Shown: in pieces, positions 45,090-57,296 of the stretch
How the letters are laid out: every line of letters starts with the position of its first letter
Position numbering within the stretch: position 1 is the stretch's first letter
Assembly (NCBI RefSeq): GCF_029784165.1
Contig: NC_073695.1
Coordinates: 198,335,857-198,399,856 of the forward strand
Reading direction: 5' to 3'
Length of the DNA: 64,000 nucleotides
Source of the DNA: Wyeomyia smithii
Lineage: Eukaryota; Arthropoda; Insecta; Diptera; Culicidae
Translations under genes and position numbers: made by a program
The notes under the pieces: generated by a model
What the model was told of the DNA's origin: nothing
The model's input: only the letters and a program-made list of their open reading frames with translations
The model's database searches: none

Positions 45090-45890
45090 CTATTTATTAA
45101 AAAACATGTTGCTTTTTCTTTTTTCGATCAGTCTCCGATAAACCGGACACTGTGAACTAGAAGCTGGATGTTTAACGTCCAAATTCATTTTCAATTCTTT
45201 ATTTGACTTTAAACAATTCACGCAGTTAAATTCAGTTGAAGAGCAATCAGATGTCTTGTGTTGCCCGCTACATTTGGAACATGTTTCAGGATTAACACAC
45301 TCCGTGCTTTTATGGCCAAATTCTCCACATTTAAAACAACGCAAAACATTAATGGCCTCTTGTACAGGACACTTATCCCACCCAATGCTTACTTTTCCAG
45401 CACTCATCAAGGCGTTATAAGTATCCTTGTCAACTTCAACAATTACATTATATTTATTATATTTGAAGCGAGTATTTTCGTACTCCGCAATAACTTTTAC
45501 TTCATTGACGTTGATGTCATTTTGACTTTTCAACAGGTCAATGAAGTCTTCAGAGGAATACCGATCACTCATTCCCACAATTTTCAACTTTGGTTTCGGA
45601 ATTGTGGGAATAACAGCACTATACTTTTCACCTAGATTGCTCTCTATATCTTTTTTCACAACCTCAACATTATCCCCTGTTGCACACTCAGCAAAAATCG
45701 AGCCATTCTTTCAGCTCCTGAAATTACTAATTTTGTGTATTTTTGGATCCAATTTTTCTTTCAAAAATAATCTAGTGTTTTCACTAGATTGAGAAGACTC
45801 GACTGGTTTGATCACAATGACCGGCCGAGCCTTACGGTTCTCTTTTCTTTGTTTTTTTTTAAAACGGCCCCAGTTGACCCCGCTAAAACG
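45090..45890 (-). pseudogene. CR1-like ORF1: zinc-knuckle protein
   Basis: Open from 45659 to 45090, ending 'KSNMFFNK'. The same frame extends upstream through 'NGSIFAECATGDNVEVVKKD' to a TGA at about 45717, and beyond that to 'ENRKARPVIVIKPVESSQSS' (about 45845-45785). Full ORF1 is therefore longer, with one nonsense codon. Near 45350-45200 are CCHC knuckles: 'CFKCGEFGHKSTEC', 'CSKCSGQHKTSDC', then 'CVNC'. The product should bind element RNA. It ends about 80 bp before the ORF2 frame. Confidence 0.8.
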
Positions 45891-45900
45891 TTCGCGTAGG

Positions 45901-48627
45901 TTTGTTTATTGCAACAAAATTCTGAAAATTTCAGTAAATTATTTCAGCAAAAAAAATCGTTTAATCAACAAATCTTCTCTCTATTCATTATTTTTTATTC
46001 GCGAACTTTTAAACAAAAATAATTGACTCTTAAAAATAACCAACGAACGATTTTCAACCAAGAGAATTTTATTGTAGTTATTTCGGCCAGATAATAAAAA
46101 AAACTAAACTGAATAGTTGTAAAACCATATGACTGCAAACGTACTGATTTTAAACTGATTCTTGCTGGCTCCAGTGTATTTCTCCTTATACTCAATGAAA
46201 TATATGATTAGGCTGATGACCATTGTGCCAGTCCTATCAGAAATCATTTCTTCAACTGAACAAATTATCCCCGTTTCATTTCTTTGCGTTCTCCAGTCTG
46301 GCCCATCTCTCGATCCAGCTGACTCCGTATTACAGCCGCTAAGAGAAATTGTTGCTTCCGAAACTCCACCTTTATTACCTTTATTTAATTGAATCACTAG
46401 TCAGTAATACAAGTGAGAGCGGAGGAAAAAAGAGCCAGAGCTACATTGAGTTTTTCCTACCGAAGGCAACAAATTAACTTCAATCGGTGCACGGTGCGGC
46501 TGCTTCTTCCTGAGAACCTTCTAAATTGAACACTGCAGAAGCGCAACCGACGAAGGAACGGTTTGCGATAAAAAAATCATACATTGCAGATCCCAGCGAA
46601 AAGAATACCGTACAAACAGAAAGCGAGCACAAATCTCATGTGTTTTTTAATCAGTGATTTAATGTAATTTTGCCTCCATCAACTGTCGGCTGAACTGGTA
46701 AGCCATTCGAATGATACCATTTATAATATGGACGAATCTGCGGTATTTTGGGGTGGTTAAAACAGCAACGTACGCGCGCCTGTGACAACTAGTGCCTCTT
46801 CTCTCCAGCTGCAGCAAGATTTCTAAACATATGCACTGTTTGAGCAATCCATTTACAGAGTGTCGGCAAACAGATATCGGCAAATCCTGATCATCATCAT
46901 ATCGGCGGCAGGCACAAACAATGACCCGCTGAGGCAATAAAACCAATTACTTCATATGAGCAAAAACAACCGATACAAGAACACAGTCGTATTTATTATA
47001 GAAATAAAAGGCCGGGCCCTCCGCGACTAAGGACTGCACCGGAGCGGGAAATAAATATGTTCCGATCTGACAGCTGAATGCATTTTCACATGCTCCACTG
47101 CATCGCACCGTACCGCCGGGGTTCGTGTCCTCTTGGCCCCTGCACTTCCCGGTCCGATTGATGAAGTGGTGCGATGGATGGCCGGACAGATGGATGGATG
47201 AACAGAACAACAAAAAAAAAAACGGAATCTCACGTGTATGTTGCACAAATGACATTGCAGTAATTTAGTTCGTGCTCTGGTTTTCCCTCGATCTTGCAAG
47301 ATCGGGATCGAGTGGGGATCGAGAAACGTTCGAGAGGGCGGCGGTGCCGTGGATTTACAGGACGAGCCACGAGATACGAGTGTTTACACCAAAGCGATGA
47401 TTGTGTAGCACGAATTTATCTTTCAACTTGAACCTAACCTACTCTTTGTAGGAAGAACAATTCGCTGGGCACGGAAGTTTGCTCTGAGTTGTATCGTGTA
47501 CGGATGAGTCAAAAATATTAGCTGCGCTTTTTGTTTAGTTAGTGATGGCACGGGAAGTCTTTTCAATAACGCAAATACCTAAACATTAAATTGCTCATGA
47601 GCACTTATTTTCGTCGAAATATTTCAGTTATATTTGAATTGAAGGATTTCGTGTTGTTTCCATCAAAGTGGAGGAAATCGATTCGTGAACCATAAACAAG
47701 TGGCACAGACTAGCGAGCGCAATTTTAATTCATTTTTAACGACAGAGGCAAATATTGGTGGAAAAGACACGGAATGACATGACAGGTAAACATTGGCTTG
47801 AAAAACCTTCAACGCGGAACAATCAGAAGCAATTGCGCGGCGGCGGTGATCCTTTTAATTACAACGAGGAAGAAGCATTTATGCTCGAGTCGTGCACATT
47901 TTTTTGTTCGTTTGACTCATTTCAGTACGACAGGTATAGAGCAGGTTGTAGTAATGATATCTATTTCTGATCTAGACTTCATGGTGCATACGGTTCTTAT
48001 AACAAAATTTGAAAGAAAAATGTTGCTGTTTAACCAACCGCACCCAGCAGCGTTCGGTTGATTTTATTCTTTCGACTGTCAGCCGCAATATGTTTACCGA
48101 TATGTTTTCCTTTGCTACCACGCGCTAGAAAAACACATTATTGCTGCTCGGCTCGTGGTTGCCTTTCTGCTCCCACCGCTCTCCATTCGATATCCAAACC
48201 GTTTATCAGCGTGTTTAATGTGAAATGGTGCATTTCGCTGCGAAGGACGGTAGAGTGAAATATTGATTGAAATACGAACAAAGCTGCTTACCTTCTACTA
48301 ATCATTTTGGCTGTTGTTGTTAAACCCTGGAAGACATGAGAAAAGTGAGCATTAGCGTTGACTATTATAATTGACAATTTTCACTAACCTAATGCCAAAA
48401 TCCATTACTTTCAGAAACAGCGTTATAAATACAATATGTACATAACATTACAAAAGCAATGGAAAATATTCAGATTTAAAATAATTTGTAAAACGGAGGT
48501 ATTTAACAGATTCTCTCAATTGTTCGACAGCTTCTCAACCGTGAGTTTTAGCTGAAAGTGGTATTATTTTATGTCTGGTTCTGAGCACTGATCTGACAAC
48601 ACACACTGGAAAAACTGTTATAACACT
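45901..48627. other. No gene recognised
   Basis: Includes the undefined 5' end of the CR1-like element (up to about 46020) and then mixed DNA. Open frames at 46104-46397, 46659-46946, 46947-47299, 47755-48258 and others overlap on both strands and show no domain. A perfect 16-bp palindrome CGATCTTGCAAGATCG lies near 47290-47305. The composition is less AT-rich than elsewhere, so a regulatory or untranslated region is possible. Confidence 0.35.
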
Positions 48628-49242
48628 GTTTTTTTGTGTGGAGCCCACTGCGACCAGTAGTTGTTTGATCTATTGTGCCATTGTCCGGGCGTTTTTGCTG
48701 TTTGCACATTTCTGTTTTTTTTTGTTTTTTTTTACCATTTTGCAGTGCTACTTATTGAGAAGTAACCTGCTCCGTGTTATAATGCTTTTTGTCTTCTCCT
48801 TCAGACTTAGTAATCTACTACCTTCCTTATCGACCTTATCATATCCTCCTGCAGGCTATCACTCTAAAAGCATATAACGTGCTATAGTCTATGATATTAA
48901 CGAAGCTTTAGATCAGTGGTTATTAAGTCTGGAGGAAAGTTATAGTACTTTTTGTCTTCTCTTCAGATTTAGTAACCTACTTTCTTCCTTATCGATTCTA
49001 TCATATCCTCCTACAAGCTATCACTCTAAAAACATATAACGTGCTATAGTCTATGATGTTATCGAAGCTTTAGACGAGAGGTTATTAAATCTGGAGAGAA
49101 GATTTTGTGTGGAAGAGCCTGAGAATAAACCCATACTTAAAGTTCTTTTTGCAAACGAATGGTTTGGTTCTACTAAGATTCGAACCTATCACCATTCGAT
49201 TGTCAAAGCGGACTCTGTAACCTTGCGACTACGAAGCTCGAC
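48628..49242 (-). mobile_element. tRNA-derived SINE, copy 2, with internal duplication
   Basis: A minus-strand SINE flanked by a perfect 11-bp duplication, GTTATAACACT (48617-48627 and 49243-49253). The head (49242 downward) has an A-box-like 'TAGTCGCAAGGTTA' (about 49235-49222) and an intact B box, GGTTCGAATCT (49186-49176), the pol III promoter pair of tRNA-derived SINEs. The T-rich left end is the 3' tail. About 163 bp of the body is tandemly duplicated (48776-48938 and 48939-49100), which accounts for its length of 615 bp versus 428 bp for copy 1. Confidence 0.88.
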
Positions 49243-49479
49243 GTTATAACACTTAGTAAATTAGTTTTGATTGCCAGGATCGAGCACAGAATGCTTGCTT
49301 GTGTTGTTGCCAAAAAAAAAACTTCATCACGGGGAGGAAGGTCGGAGCCCTCATCCGGCCAATCGAAACAATTGCTGCTACCGTGCTACTGCTGAGATAT
49401 GTTACCAGCCTACATCTGCCAGAACGATATCTGCACATAAAACATAAACATAAAACATAAAGGCCAAATAAATGATAAT

Positions 49480-51400
49480 AGCTATTGAATAAGATGCAAA
49501 CAGTTCAAATAGGCTCGTTTTATGAGTCGTCTGTCTTGTGTTGTCGGAGCCTCAAAAAATTTCATTGGCCCAGTCGTCGTGGCAGCACGTTCACATCCAT
49601 TTTATCAAAAATCCAGGGCGCTTCATATGGAGGTAGCGCATCTGGATTTCTCCGAGAAAGTATTCCTAAAACATATTTTATGAATTTGGATTGTAATATT
49701 TCAACTCCAATATTTCAGATACTGCAAAAAGGGCTCCACACGACGGTAGCTGTTTCCAGAACATATCGAACTAGGCTATATTGCATACAATGCAGGCTGT
49801 GAGGATCACGAAATCCGGTTGACATCCGGAGGATGAACGCAAGATTCCACATAGTTGTAGTAACAGATGTGAATATAGACAGACATCATTGAATTTTTTC
49901 AAAATAAGAACAGAGCCGGCTCCAAGTTGCAGCCTTGCGGAACACACTTTCAAGTCGGTATAAACTGTATCAATTTGATACCCTTGTAGTATGGATGTGA
50001 GGCACAAAGATGCCAATTGTAGTAGATTGGTTACAGTGGATCTGCCAGGAAAGAATCAATGTTGCTCATTTGAAATAAATGACTCTGGTGCCCGGAAGAG
50101 TTCTGCGTTCATCAGTATCTCGAAAAGCTTCGAGCCAGCGCATAGTGAGGTAACTTCACGATAGTTACACACGTCGCTTTTACTACCTTTTTTCAGAACT
50201 GGAAACATAATCGATTTATTCCAACATTTCGGGAATAATGCTTGTGATGAAGATAGCTTAAATTTGGCTTTAGCACATTTAATCAAAACAGTCAAAGGAA
50301 TGACATCTGCTCCAAGCGTTTTTGAGAACTTCAGTTTTCTGACAGCTGCTAGGATATCTGTGTTATGGAAATCAAATTGGCAAGTGCTTTCTCCATTTTT
50401 TGATTGCTGCGTCGTCAAATATACTTGTAAACAAATTTATGTTCTTTGAGGGAGCTCGAATTTTTTTAGCCCAAAAACATATTTGAAATAGACCATGTTC
50501 CTTCCACTTTTATTTTGCATTCGCAACACGAACCGTCCGTAGAGGCTCGGTTGTAGAATTTATATTCGGTGTGACTTCAATAAATCTCTGTTTGGTAGCT
50601 AAATTTCGTCGTTTGAGTAAAGTCTCAAAGATCTGAAGCGTTGTTGCTTCAGATAACGAAGACGTCTGTTGATCCATGGAGGTGACAATCTTGGACGACG
50701 AAGAGGTACGAATCTCTAGAAATGCTGCGCGAGCGATGCGTTAAAGAATTGAACTGCCTCGTTGACACCGGAAGCATTCTAAACTCGTGACCAATCGACA
50801 GACAATGAAGCTTCCCTAAGGCCTTCAAAGTTGGCGCGTGCGAAGTCAAGAAGTTGATCGTCAGGAGGTTTTCTGAAGCGTATCAGAGCCGTACAATGCA
50901 GATGTGTTAGGATTTGGGGGATGCAAAACGTCTACGGGAATAAGTACTTCAGGAGGTTCTGAAAGTTGATACATCGGTACAGCCTCTACATCCACGCTGG
51001 GCACAATTTGGGCAGTACCACCATTAGCGGCCCGCCAGTTTTAATTCAGAAGGTTGAAGTCATCGAATAGCATGTGAGTGTGTTGCGAACTGTTGAGTCT
51101 TCCTATGACAAAGCGGTTTCTTGATAACTCTAGGGGAATGTAAACCACGCCTGAGAGAACCACTCGCTTAATGCTCTAAATTGAATAAGTGCTTTACAGC
51201 TATCAGACACTTCCTCCACGGGTTCCACCAGCCACTTCGGGAATGCGATAATTCCTATTTACATAGTAGCTTCGGTCGAACAATACAATTGATATCATCT
51301 TTCAATCAGGTCTCCGTCAGAACGATGACGTCGTTCTCGCAATCAGAGACAGCAATAAAAAAGTTGTCGATTTTCGTTAGTAAACTTCTAACATTTTAAT
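49480..51400 (-). pseudogene. Second Jockey-type retrotransposon remnant
   Basis: The minus strand, with many frameshifts, shows the start of an AP endonuclease (near 51390-51260, 'KSTTFLLLSLIARTTSS' in a shifted frame). A linker follows ('FARANFEGLREASLSVDWS' near 50845-50790, 'PPWINRRLRYLKQQR' near 50690-50640). RT is at 50418-49890 ('DILAAVRKLKFSKTLGADVIP', 'NYREVTSLCAGSKLFEIL', then 'LPGRSTV.NLLQLASLCLTSILQG' and motif A as 'DTVYTDLK'). Post-RT debris runs to about 49500. It differs from the Juan-like family. Motifs B and C are not recoverable. Old and inactive. Confidence 0.7.
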
Positions 51401-51436
51401 AGTATATCCTGATAGGTATCACGCGTTCGGGCAGAG

Positions 51437-52319
51437 CTATTTTTTTAAAGGGGGAATTTGTTAGTAGCTTAAGTATTTATGATGATAATAAGTAAGTAAT
51501 GAGTATGTGTGTCCAATCACAAATGGTGACTTCTCAACACTGTTGAAAATTTGTAATTTCAATTGTTAGGATTTGTTTGCTTTCGCAATTAGGACTTATC
51601 TTTCGTAAAGATTTAAACCTACTTGTCAGAAAAGGGGAAGTAAACTTTTAACTAACTTAATTGCTAACTTATTGGCTATAAAGAGAGCTTATCGTAACAA
51701 TTGAGGATTGCAACGATTTTTGTCGAAAATTGTTAATAATTTTATTTGACATAGCTTCTAATGGTTCAACACCAGTAAGTCTATGTAATTCGAGTGTACC
51801 AAACCAAGGAAAACGCTTCAAAATCATTTTCAGAATTTTATTCTGAATCCTTTGGAGCGTTTTCTTCCTCGTTGAACAGCAACTTGACCAGATCGGTACA
51901 GCATAAAGCATTGCTGGTCTAAAAATTTGTTTGTAAATCAAAAGTTTGTTCTTTAAACAAAGTTTAGAATTCCTGTTAATGAGAGGATATAAACATCTCG
52001 TATATTTGATGCACTTGGCTTGTATACTCTCAATGTGCTCTTTGAAAATAAGTTTTTTATCGTAAATTAGTCCCAAGTACTTAACCTTGTCAGATCAACT
52101 TAAAATAACCCCATTCATCTTGACAACGTGATTATTGTTTGGCTTGAGGAAAGAAGCCCTAGGCTTATGGAGAAAAATTATCATTTAAGTTTTAGAAGCA
52201 TTGGGAGAGATTTTTCACTTTTGCAAGTAGGAAGAAAAAATATTTAAACTTTTCTGCAATCGACTGCATATGACACGAAGACTTTTTCCTTTTACGTAAA
52301 TGCTTGTGTCATCGCAGAG
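51437..52319 (-). mobile_element. 5'-truncated Juan-like element
   Basis: A minus-strand copy beginning at RT motif C ('CDDTS', about 52315) and ending in the family's 3' terminus ('CCCCCTTTAAAAAAA', read from 51450). The intact stretch 52076-51669 encodes the last 135 residues of ORF2 ('YDKKLIFKEHIESIQAKC', 'AVPIWSSCCSTRKKTLQR', ending 'SLYSQ'). It is very similar to the copy at 61522-62205. It lies exactly between the Jockey-type remnant and the RTE-B copy, so it probably inserted at or near their junction. A 7-bp GCAGAGC occurs at both ends but may be chance. Confidence 0.78.
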
Positions 52320-54187
52320 CAAAACATTGACAAGCAAACGGGGACCAAACATTGACTCTGACCATTATCTCGTCGTTTGTAAGATCCGCGCACGGTTGTC
52401 GAACGTGCTGAAATCTCGCACAGAGAGGACGACGCGTTTCAATATTCAGCGGTTGAAAGCTGATGGCGTGGCAGCAGAATACGCCAGAGAGCTGGATCAA
52501 TGGATCGCAAAACAGCAGGAGGAAGAAGTGGAAGACATAAATGGGCTGTGGAGCAGTATTCACGGCGCCATCGAAACGACTGCGAGAGAGGTGGTAGGTA
52601 CGACGCGTGGAAGACAGCGTAACGGCTGGTTCGATGCTGAGTGCCAGAGAGCGACAGATGAGAAGAACCGTGCCAGGAGCCGCATGCTCACTGTGGCTAC
52701 GCGTCAGAACAGAGAGGTGCAGGGTGGCAAGAGCTGCCGAAAATAGAACCCACCGTCGGAAGAAGCGCAAGTACGAGGAGCAGGTGCTCGCCAGCGCAGA
52801 GGACAGCTATGCTCAAAACGACGTGCGGAGATTCTATAAAACTGTCAATAGAGTCAGAAGCAGGAATTTCCCTATGCCGGTCATGTGTAATGACAAGGAC
52901 GGCGACCTGCTTACTGATAAACTGACGGTTGCAGCCAGGTGGAAGGAGCATTTTCAGGCGCTATTGAACGGTGAGGAGCCGGACGAGCTGAGCAGGAACA
53001 GGATGACGATTATGAGTGACGAACAAGCTGTGGAGCCACCAACACAGGATGAGGTGAAAAAGGCGATTAGTGTGCTGAAAAACGGCAAGGCCGCTGGGAA
53101 GCACGGTTTCCCGGCCGAACTTCTAAAAGCGGGAAGCGAGCGGCTGTACTATGCGATCCACCAGGTAATACTAAGAACCTGGGCGGACGAACAAATGCCG
53201 AACGACTGGTTGGAAGGCCTCATATGCCCTATCTATAAGAAAGGCCATCGATTGGATTGTGGCAACTATCGAGGGATAGGGGTGCAGTACGAAGAGCAAA
53301 CGTCGAAAGAAACGGTACGATCATCACGAAATCTCACATGCTTCTTGGCTTTGCGGACGACATCGATATCATCGGTATCAACCGTAAGGCCGTGGAGGAG
53401 GCCTTCGTATCTTTTAGGAGAGAAGCAGCGAGATTGGGACTTGTCATTAACTCTGCCAAAACGAAGTACATGGTAGCTGGCAGAGAGCGTGGGAGTCCCT
53501 GTGGTGTTGGTGCTGAGGTGGAGATAGATGGGGAACGATTTGAAGTGGTCGACGAATTCGTTTATCTTGGTACGCTTGTGACATGTGACAACGATATGAG
53601 CCGTGAAGTAAAACGACGAGTTGCAGCTGTGAAAAGGGCTTTCTACGGACTGCGCAACCAACTAAGGTCCCGTAGTTTGCAAACTCGCACAAAACTAGCG
53701 CTGTGCTGATACTCCCGGTGGCCCTTTACGGATATGAAGCATGGACGCTGAAGGAAGCTGATCGACGAGTGCTCAGAGTTTTTGAGCGTAAAGTTCAGCG
53801 ATCGATACTTGGCGGTAAACTGGAAGATGGAGTGTGGCGCAGACGTAGAATCACGAGTTGTACCAGGTATACAAACATGCTGATATAGTGAAGGCAATAC
53901 AGCGGGGCAGGCTTCAGTGGGTTGGACATGTAGCCAGGATGCCTGACGAGAGAGCCGCCAAAACTATCTTCAGTAGAGAACCAGGAAGAGGCCGTCGACT
54001 CTGTGGTGGGCCTCGCACGCGGTGGATGTGCGCTGTGGATGTGCGCGGTGGAAGAAGATGCATGATCTGCTGGTGTACGGGGAGAGTGGAGAACGGCTGC
54101 CCAAGACAGAAGAAGCTGGACATCTCTAATTCGTTCGGCCCTAGACCGGTGAACGGTCCGTTAGCCAAATAAGTAAGTAAAGTAAGA
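52320..54187 (+). pseudogene. RTE family B copy, best preserved in the window
   Basis: The plus strand, in three frames, encodes: endonuclease end and linker (52320-52735, 'GPNIDSDHYLVVCKIRARL', 'RNGWFDAECQRATDEKNRAR'); linker to early RT (52740-53280, 'KAISVLKNGKAAGKHGFPAE', 'WLEGLICPIYKKGHRLDCGN'); then, after a deletion, motif C onward (53335-53705, 'LGFADDIDIIGI', 'LGLVINSAKTKYM', 'FVYLGTLVTC'). A C-terminal segment follows (53706-54170, 'LPVALYGYEAWTLKEAD', 'GRLQWVGHVARMPDERAAK'). The tail, AAGTAAGTAAAGTAAG at 54170-54187, is the short-repeat 3' end typical of RTE elements. RT motifs A and B are absent, so it is a core-deleted, non-functional copy. Confidence 0.82.
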
Positions 54188-55839
54188 GCATGATCTGCAA
54201 AAAACAATATGTTAAAAAAAAGGGGCAACGACATTTTGGGTGAAAAACATCAGAAATGTGTTCAGCACTCCAAAATTGGATTTATATGTCATTTTCAATC
54301 ATTTTGGAAGACCCAGCAAGCGAAACCCAGCAAGCGACCAATCATAGGATTTAATTTTCGTTTCAACAAGACTTGAAAATTCACAATTGTCCAATAACAA
54401 TTTTCAGCATTTGGGCGGATGCGTTTGTAATTTCTCAATCGATTGTTGCATGAATTAAGGAAATCGATAAGAAAAAATCGAATTAGAGGCCTTTAAAAGG
54501 TAAATTTCGTCCCCTTTCGTTAAAAGATTTTCATTTTACACCCCTGCCTATGTAGTTGGCTATTGAAAGACGTGGTTCTATCTCAAAACCGTAACTTGAG
54601 ACCCTATTGTGGTCATTCACTTCTATTCAGCAACTGCAATACCAACCTCCACGAGGTGCCGACCGGAGTGAGAGTAACCTTAGCGGAGATCGGGTAACCA
54701 ACCCCCGATGGAAACGGCTGCAACATCATGTTAGGAGCGGCGTACATCAGTGTCTGACGCGACTGAATCATGAAATGCGGTACCTCACCAGCTATATCAG
54801 CCATTTCGCAAGGCTAGATATCGTAGCTCTAGTAAAGTAGTATAACGAAAACTAATTACTACGATTATTGGAAACTCGGTACTTGGAATGTAGAAATGTA
54901 AGTTGCCAGTAGTCTCAACCGTGAGCGTTGGTGAGACTCTCTGTACAATGACTCAGGGTCGGCAAGCCTATCCCTCATTTTCTCGGGTTACCTGGGAAAT
55001 GCTTGAAATGCCGATGTAAAAACGTCTTTAGCGGTTAAAAACTTTTATTGTTACAATTTTCTCCTCGCCTCCCACTTTCTTATGTTCTATGTAACCTTCA
55101 ATTTTCGGGGCCCCTTTTCCTTTAGCTTTTGTTCATTTGTCGCCTTCAGACTGCTACTCTCCTCTACCTTTGCTACCACCAATATCCATCCGTTTGCGGC
55201 CTTTGTCACCCTTGCTGGTGAAACTAAACGTCCGGCCCTCGCGCCGCGTCCTTGCCAGAACCGGATATCCAACCGACGAGGCGTCTGCATGGATTATTTC
55301 AGAGTAATCACTGCGGGTTTTGCAGACCGAAACTGCTGGTTTTTCAAATCCACACTTCGGGGTTCTGGGGAAGTGAAAGTAAGCTTTTCAATAGCTCTCT
55401 GGCGAGGGCACTATTTGGCTAAACGGCGCAGGGCGGCTTGGCTTACCTGTTGTCCATAAATATACTTTTGTTCACTGCTACTGTTCACACTTTTATTTAG
55501 CTTCTTTTGATGTTTAACGTTCTACTTCGATCTATTGACTTTTGAAGCATGAACGAACTCGATCCTCGATCAGGTTATTACCCTACGCCGACGGTCATTG
55601 CCCTCGCTAAGTAAATAAGGATCTCTCTCCCGCCAGATCCTATTTGGTCATATCTCAATCGCGGCTCAATTTCGCCCGTCTCCTGGTGGCAGGATACACC
55701 AACCCGGTGGGTGGGTGGCTGCGTTCGTACGGTGAACCGGTCAATCGATGGGTGGCATGAGCGTCGGTTACACAAGCACTTCCCATTTATTTAAGTCAAA
55801 CAAAATTGAAACAAAAAAAATCTCACAAACCTTCTAAGC
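54188..55839. other. Mixed non-coding DNA; possible RTE 5' fragment
   Basis: At about 54870-54895 'WKLGTWNV' (encoded by GGAAACTCGGTACTTGGAATG) resembles the endonuclease start of RTE elements, so 54600-54960 may be an RTE 5' region; this is weak. From 55020 to 55800 a GC-richer stretch has overlapping open frames on both strands without domains. Confidence 0.3.
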
Positions 55840-56007
55840 GAAGACTACCAACGTTTACAGGACTCTACTCGAACCGACACGTGCAGGTAGCCTGGTTAGA
55901 GAGCTGCGAAAGGTGAATATGGTGGTCGCAGCTCTCGAGGAGGTGAGGTGGTCAAAAAAAGGAAAACGTGAAATACGGGTAGTAGATCCTATTGCGTAGC
56001 TTATTTA
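55840..56007 (+). pseudogene. RTE family B copy, segment 1 (endonuclease start)
   Basis: Encodes 'GSLVRELRKVNMVVAALEEVRW' (about 55887-55952) and 'KREIRVVDPIA', the N-terminal part of an RTE-type AP endonuclease. It is interrupted by the mariner relative at a TA site (56006-56007). Segment 2 resumes at 57459, but the roughly 80 residues expected in between are missing, so a deletion accompanied or preceded the insertion. Confidence 0.75.
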
Positions 56008-56159
56008 CAGGGTGACAGAAAAGTCCGGTCACACAGGAAAATCTCAATATTTCAAAGAATAAGAAGAAACTCTGAATCTGGCTTTCATAGCTTTATTCAG
56101 TAACTCATAAAGATACTTCACAGACGATATCTCGGAATTACACCACCTTTCTCTGATCG

Positions 56160-57296
56160 AACTAGCTTCAGACGTCTCGGAAAGTCGTCGCAAGCGGCGC
56201 GCACGTGCTCCATCGGCATCTCGTCCAGATTTTCGTAATAACTCGGTGGAATTGCTCCAAATTTGTTATTTCATAGTCGTTCAGCTTCGACATCATGTAT
56301 CCCCACACGAAATAATCCAGTGGATTCAGATCCGGAGACGACGGAGGCCATGCATTCTTCGAAATGAAATCGGTCAAGTATTCCTCACACCACGCCTGAA
56401 CAACCTTTGCGGTGTGGGATGGGGCGCCATCTTGCTGGAAGCAGTAGTAATCGTCTTCAAACAATAGTTCAGCTTGAGGCAGAACATTTTCATTCAAAAC
56501 CGTGTCCAGGTAGTACGCTGCGTTGATTTTGACCCCTTTATCGATAAAAATAAGAGGCAGTTCACCTCTCTTGCAAATGGCTCCCCAAACCATCACTGAC
56601 GTCTTATTTTGGAACCGGGAAACGTTCAGCTTGTCCGCAGGAGCTTGCTGGAGGCTCACACTCCAAACTCGATCATTTTGGCGATTGACTGTTTGCTCCA
56701 AAACGAACAGCTTCTCGTCCGAAAAAATAATCTCGTCATCTGCGCGCCAACCGAGCAACTCCTGCGACCGTTGGTACCTCTTGTCCTTTGTAGCTTTGGA
56801 ACCCCATGAACCACCTGTTTTTTGTACGGTGTAAGTTTCAAATCCTTGCGCAGAAGCAGGCGGATTGATTCTCGGTTCATTTTAAGGTTCCTGGCCAGTT
56901 TCCGTGCAGATTGGGCGGGATTCCGGCGAATCCGGTCTCGTATAATCTTTTTCAGCCTTGAAATTCTCACAGACCTTGGTCGTCCAGATCGTGCCTTGTC
57001 CTCGGTGCCTCCGGTCTCTAGGTGCCGATTTATGGTCCGGTACACGAATTTCCGGTTGATTCCGAGCGGTTTTAGGTGTTTGAATATGTGTCCGGGTTTG
57101 TACCCTTTCACATATTCAGCGATAACAACTGCTCTTAACTCTACCGATTTATGGTCCGGTACCGGTACCGGTACCGATTTATGGTCCGGAACACGAATTT
57201 CCGGTTGATTCCGAGCGGTTTTAGGTGTTTGAATATGTGTCCGGGTTTGTACCCTTTCACATATTCAGCGATAACAGCTGCTCTTAACTCTGCCAT
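56160..57296 (-). pseudogene. ITmD37D transposase, frameshifted
   Basis: The intended start is probably the ATG at 57296 ('MAELRAAVIAEYVKGYKPG'). The N-terminal helix-turn-helix part runs through 'GHIFKHLKPLGINRKFVYRTI' and 'RSGRPRSVRISRLKKIIRDR' to 'KKQVVHGVPK'. A frameshift near 56810 follows, then the catalytic part: first Asp in 'IIFSDEKLFV', second in 'CFQQDGAPSHTA', third in 'SPDLNPLDYFVWG'. By my count 37 residues separate the second and third Asp, giving the DD37D signature. About 149 bp of the HTH region is repeated in tandem (57025-57173 and 57174-57290), which shifts the frame, so the protein cannot be made. Transposase would bind the TIRs and cut and paste at TA. Confidence 0.87.
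57025..57292. repeat. Tandem duplication within the transposase gene, with (GGTACC)n joint
   Basis: 'CCGATTTATGGTCCGG' starts at 57025, 57144 and 57174. The following 'ACACGAATTTCCGGTTGATT..' block is present at 57042-57143 and, almost identical, at 57191-57290. Three GGTACC-like units at 57158-57175 join the copies. The 149-bp offset is not a multiple of three. Confidence 0.9.

Larger units (their letters stand above)
42153..45900 (-). mobile_element. CR1-like non-LTR retrotransposon
   Basis: Minus-strand element with ORF1 (from about 45890 to 45090), ORF2 (45008 to 42311) and an AT-rich 3' tail ending near 42153 (reads ..AGTAAAAAAAAAGAG). The 5' boundary lies beyond about 45890 and is not defined; no certain target duplication was found. 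RT text such as 'VPIPKITGTNKAEEFRPINML', 'SGYREGHSCESALNLVL' and 'LADDTVLF' fits the CR1/L2/Jockey group; within it I favour CR1-like, by eye. It is the best preserved coding retroelement in the window. Confidence 0.82.

Noticed and set aside
51430..52325. GCAGAGC as target duplication of the truncated Juan copy
   Set aside because: Only 7 bp, and the right-hand copy overlaps sequence that aligns with Juan itself, so it may be chance.
55082..55459. 125-codon plus-strand gene
   Set aside because: An equally plausible frame exists on the opposite strand and no domain is recognisable in either.
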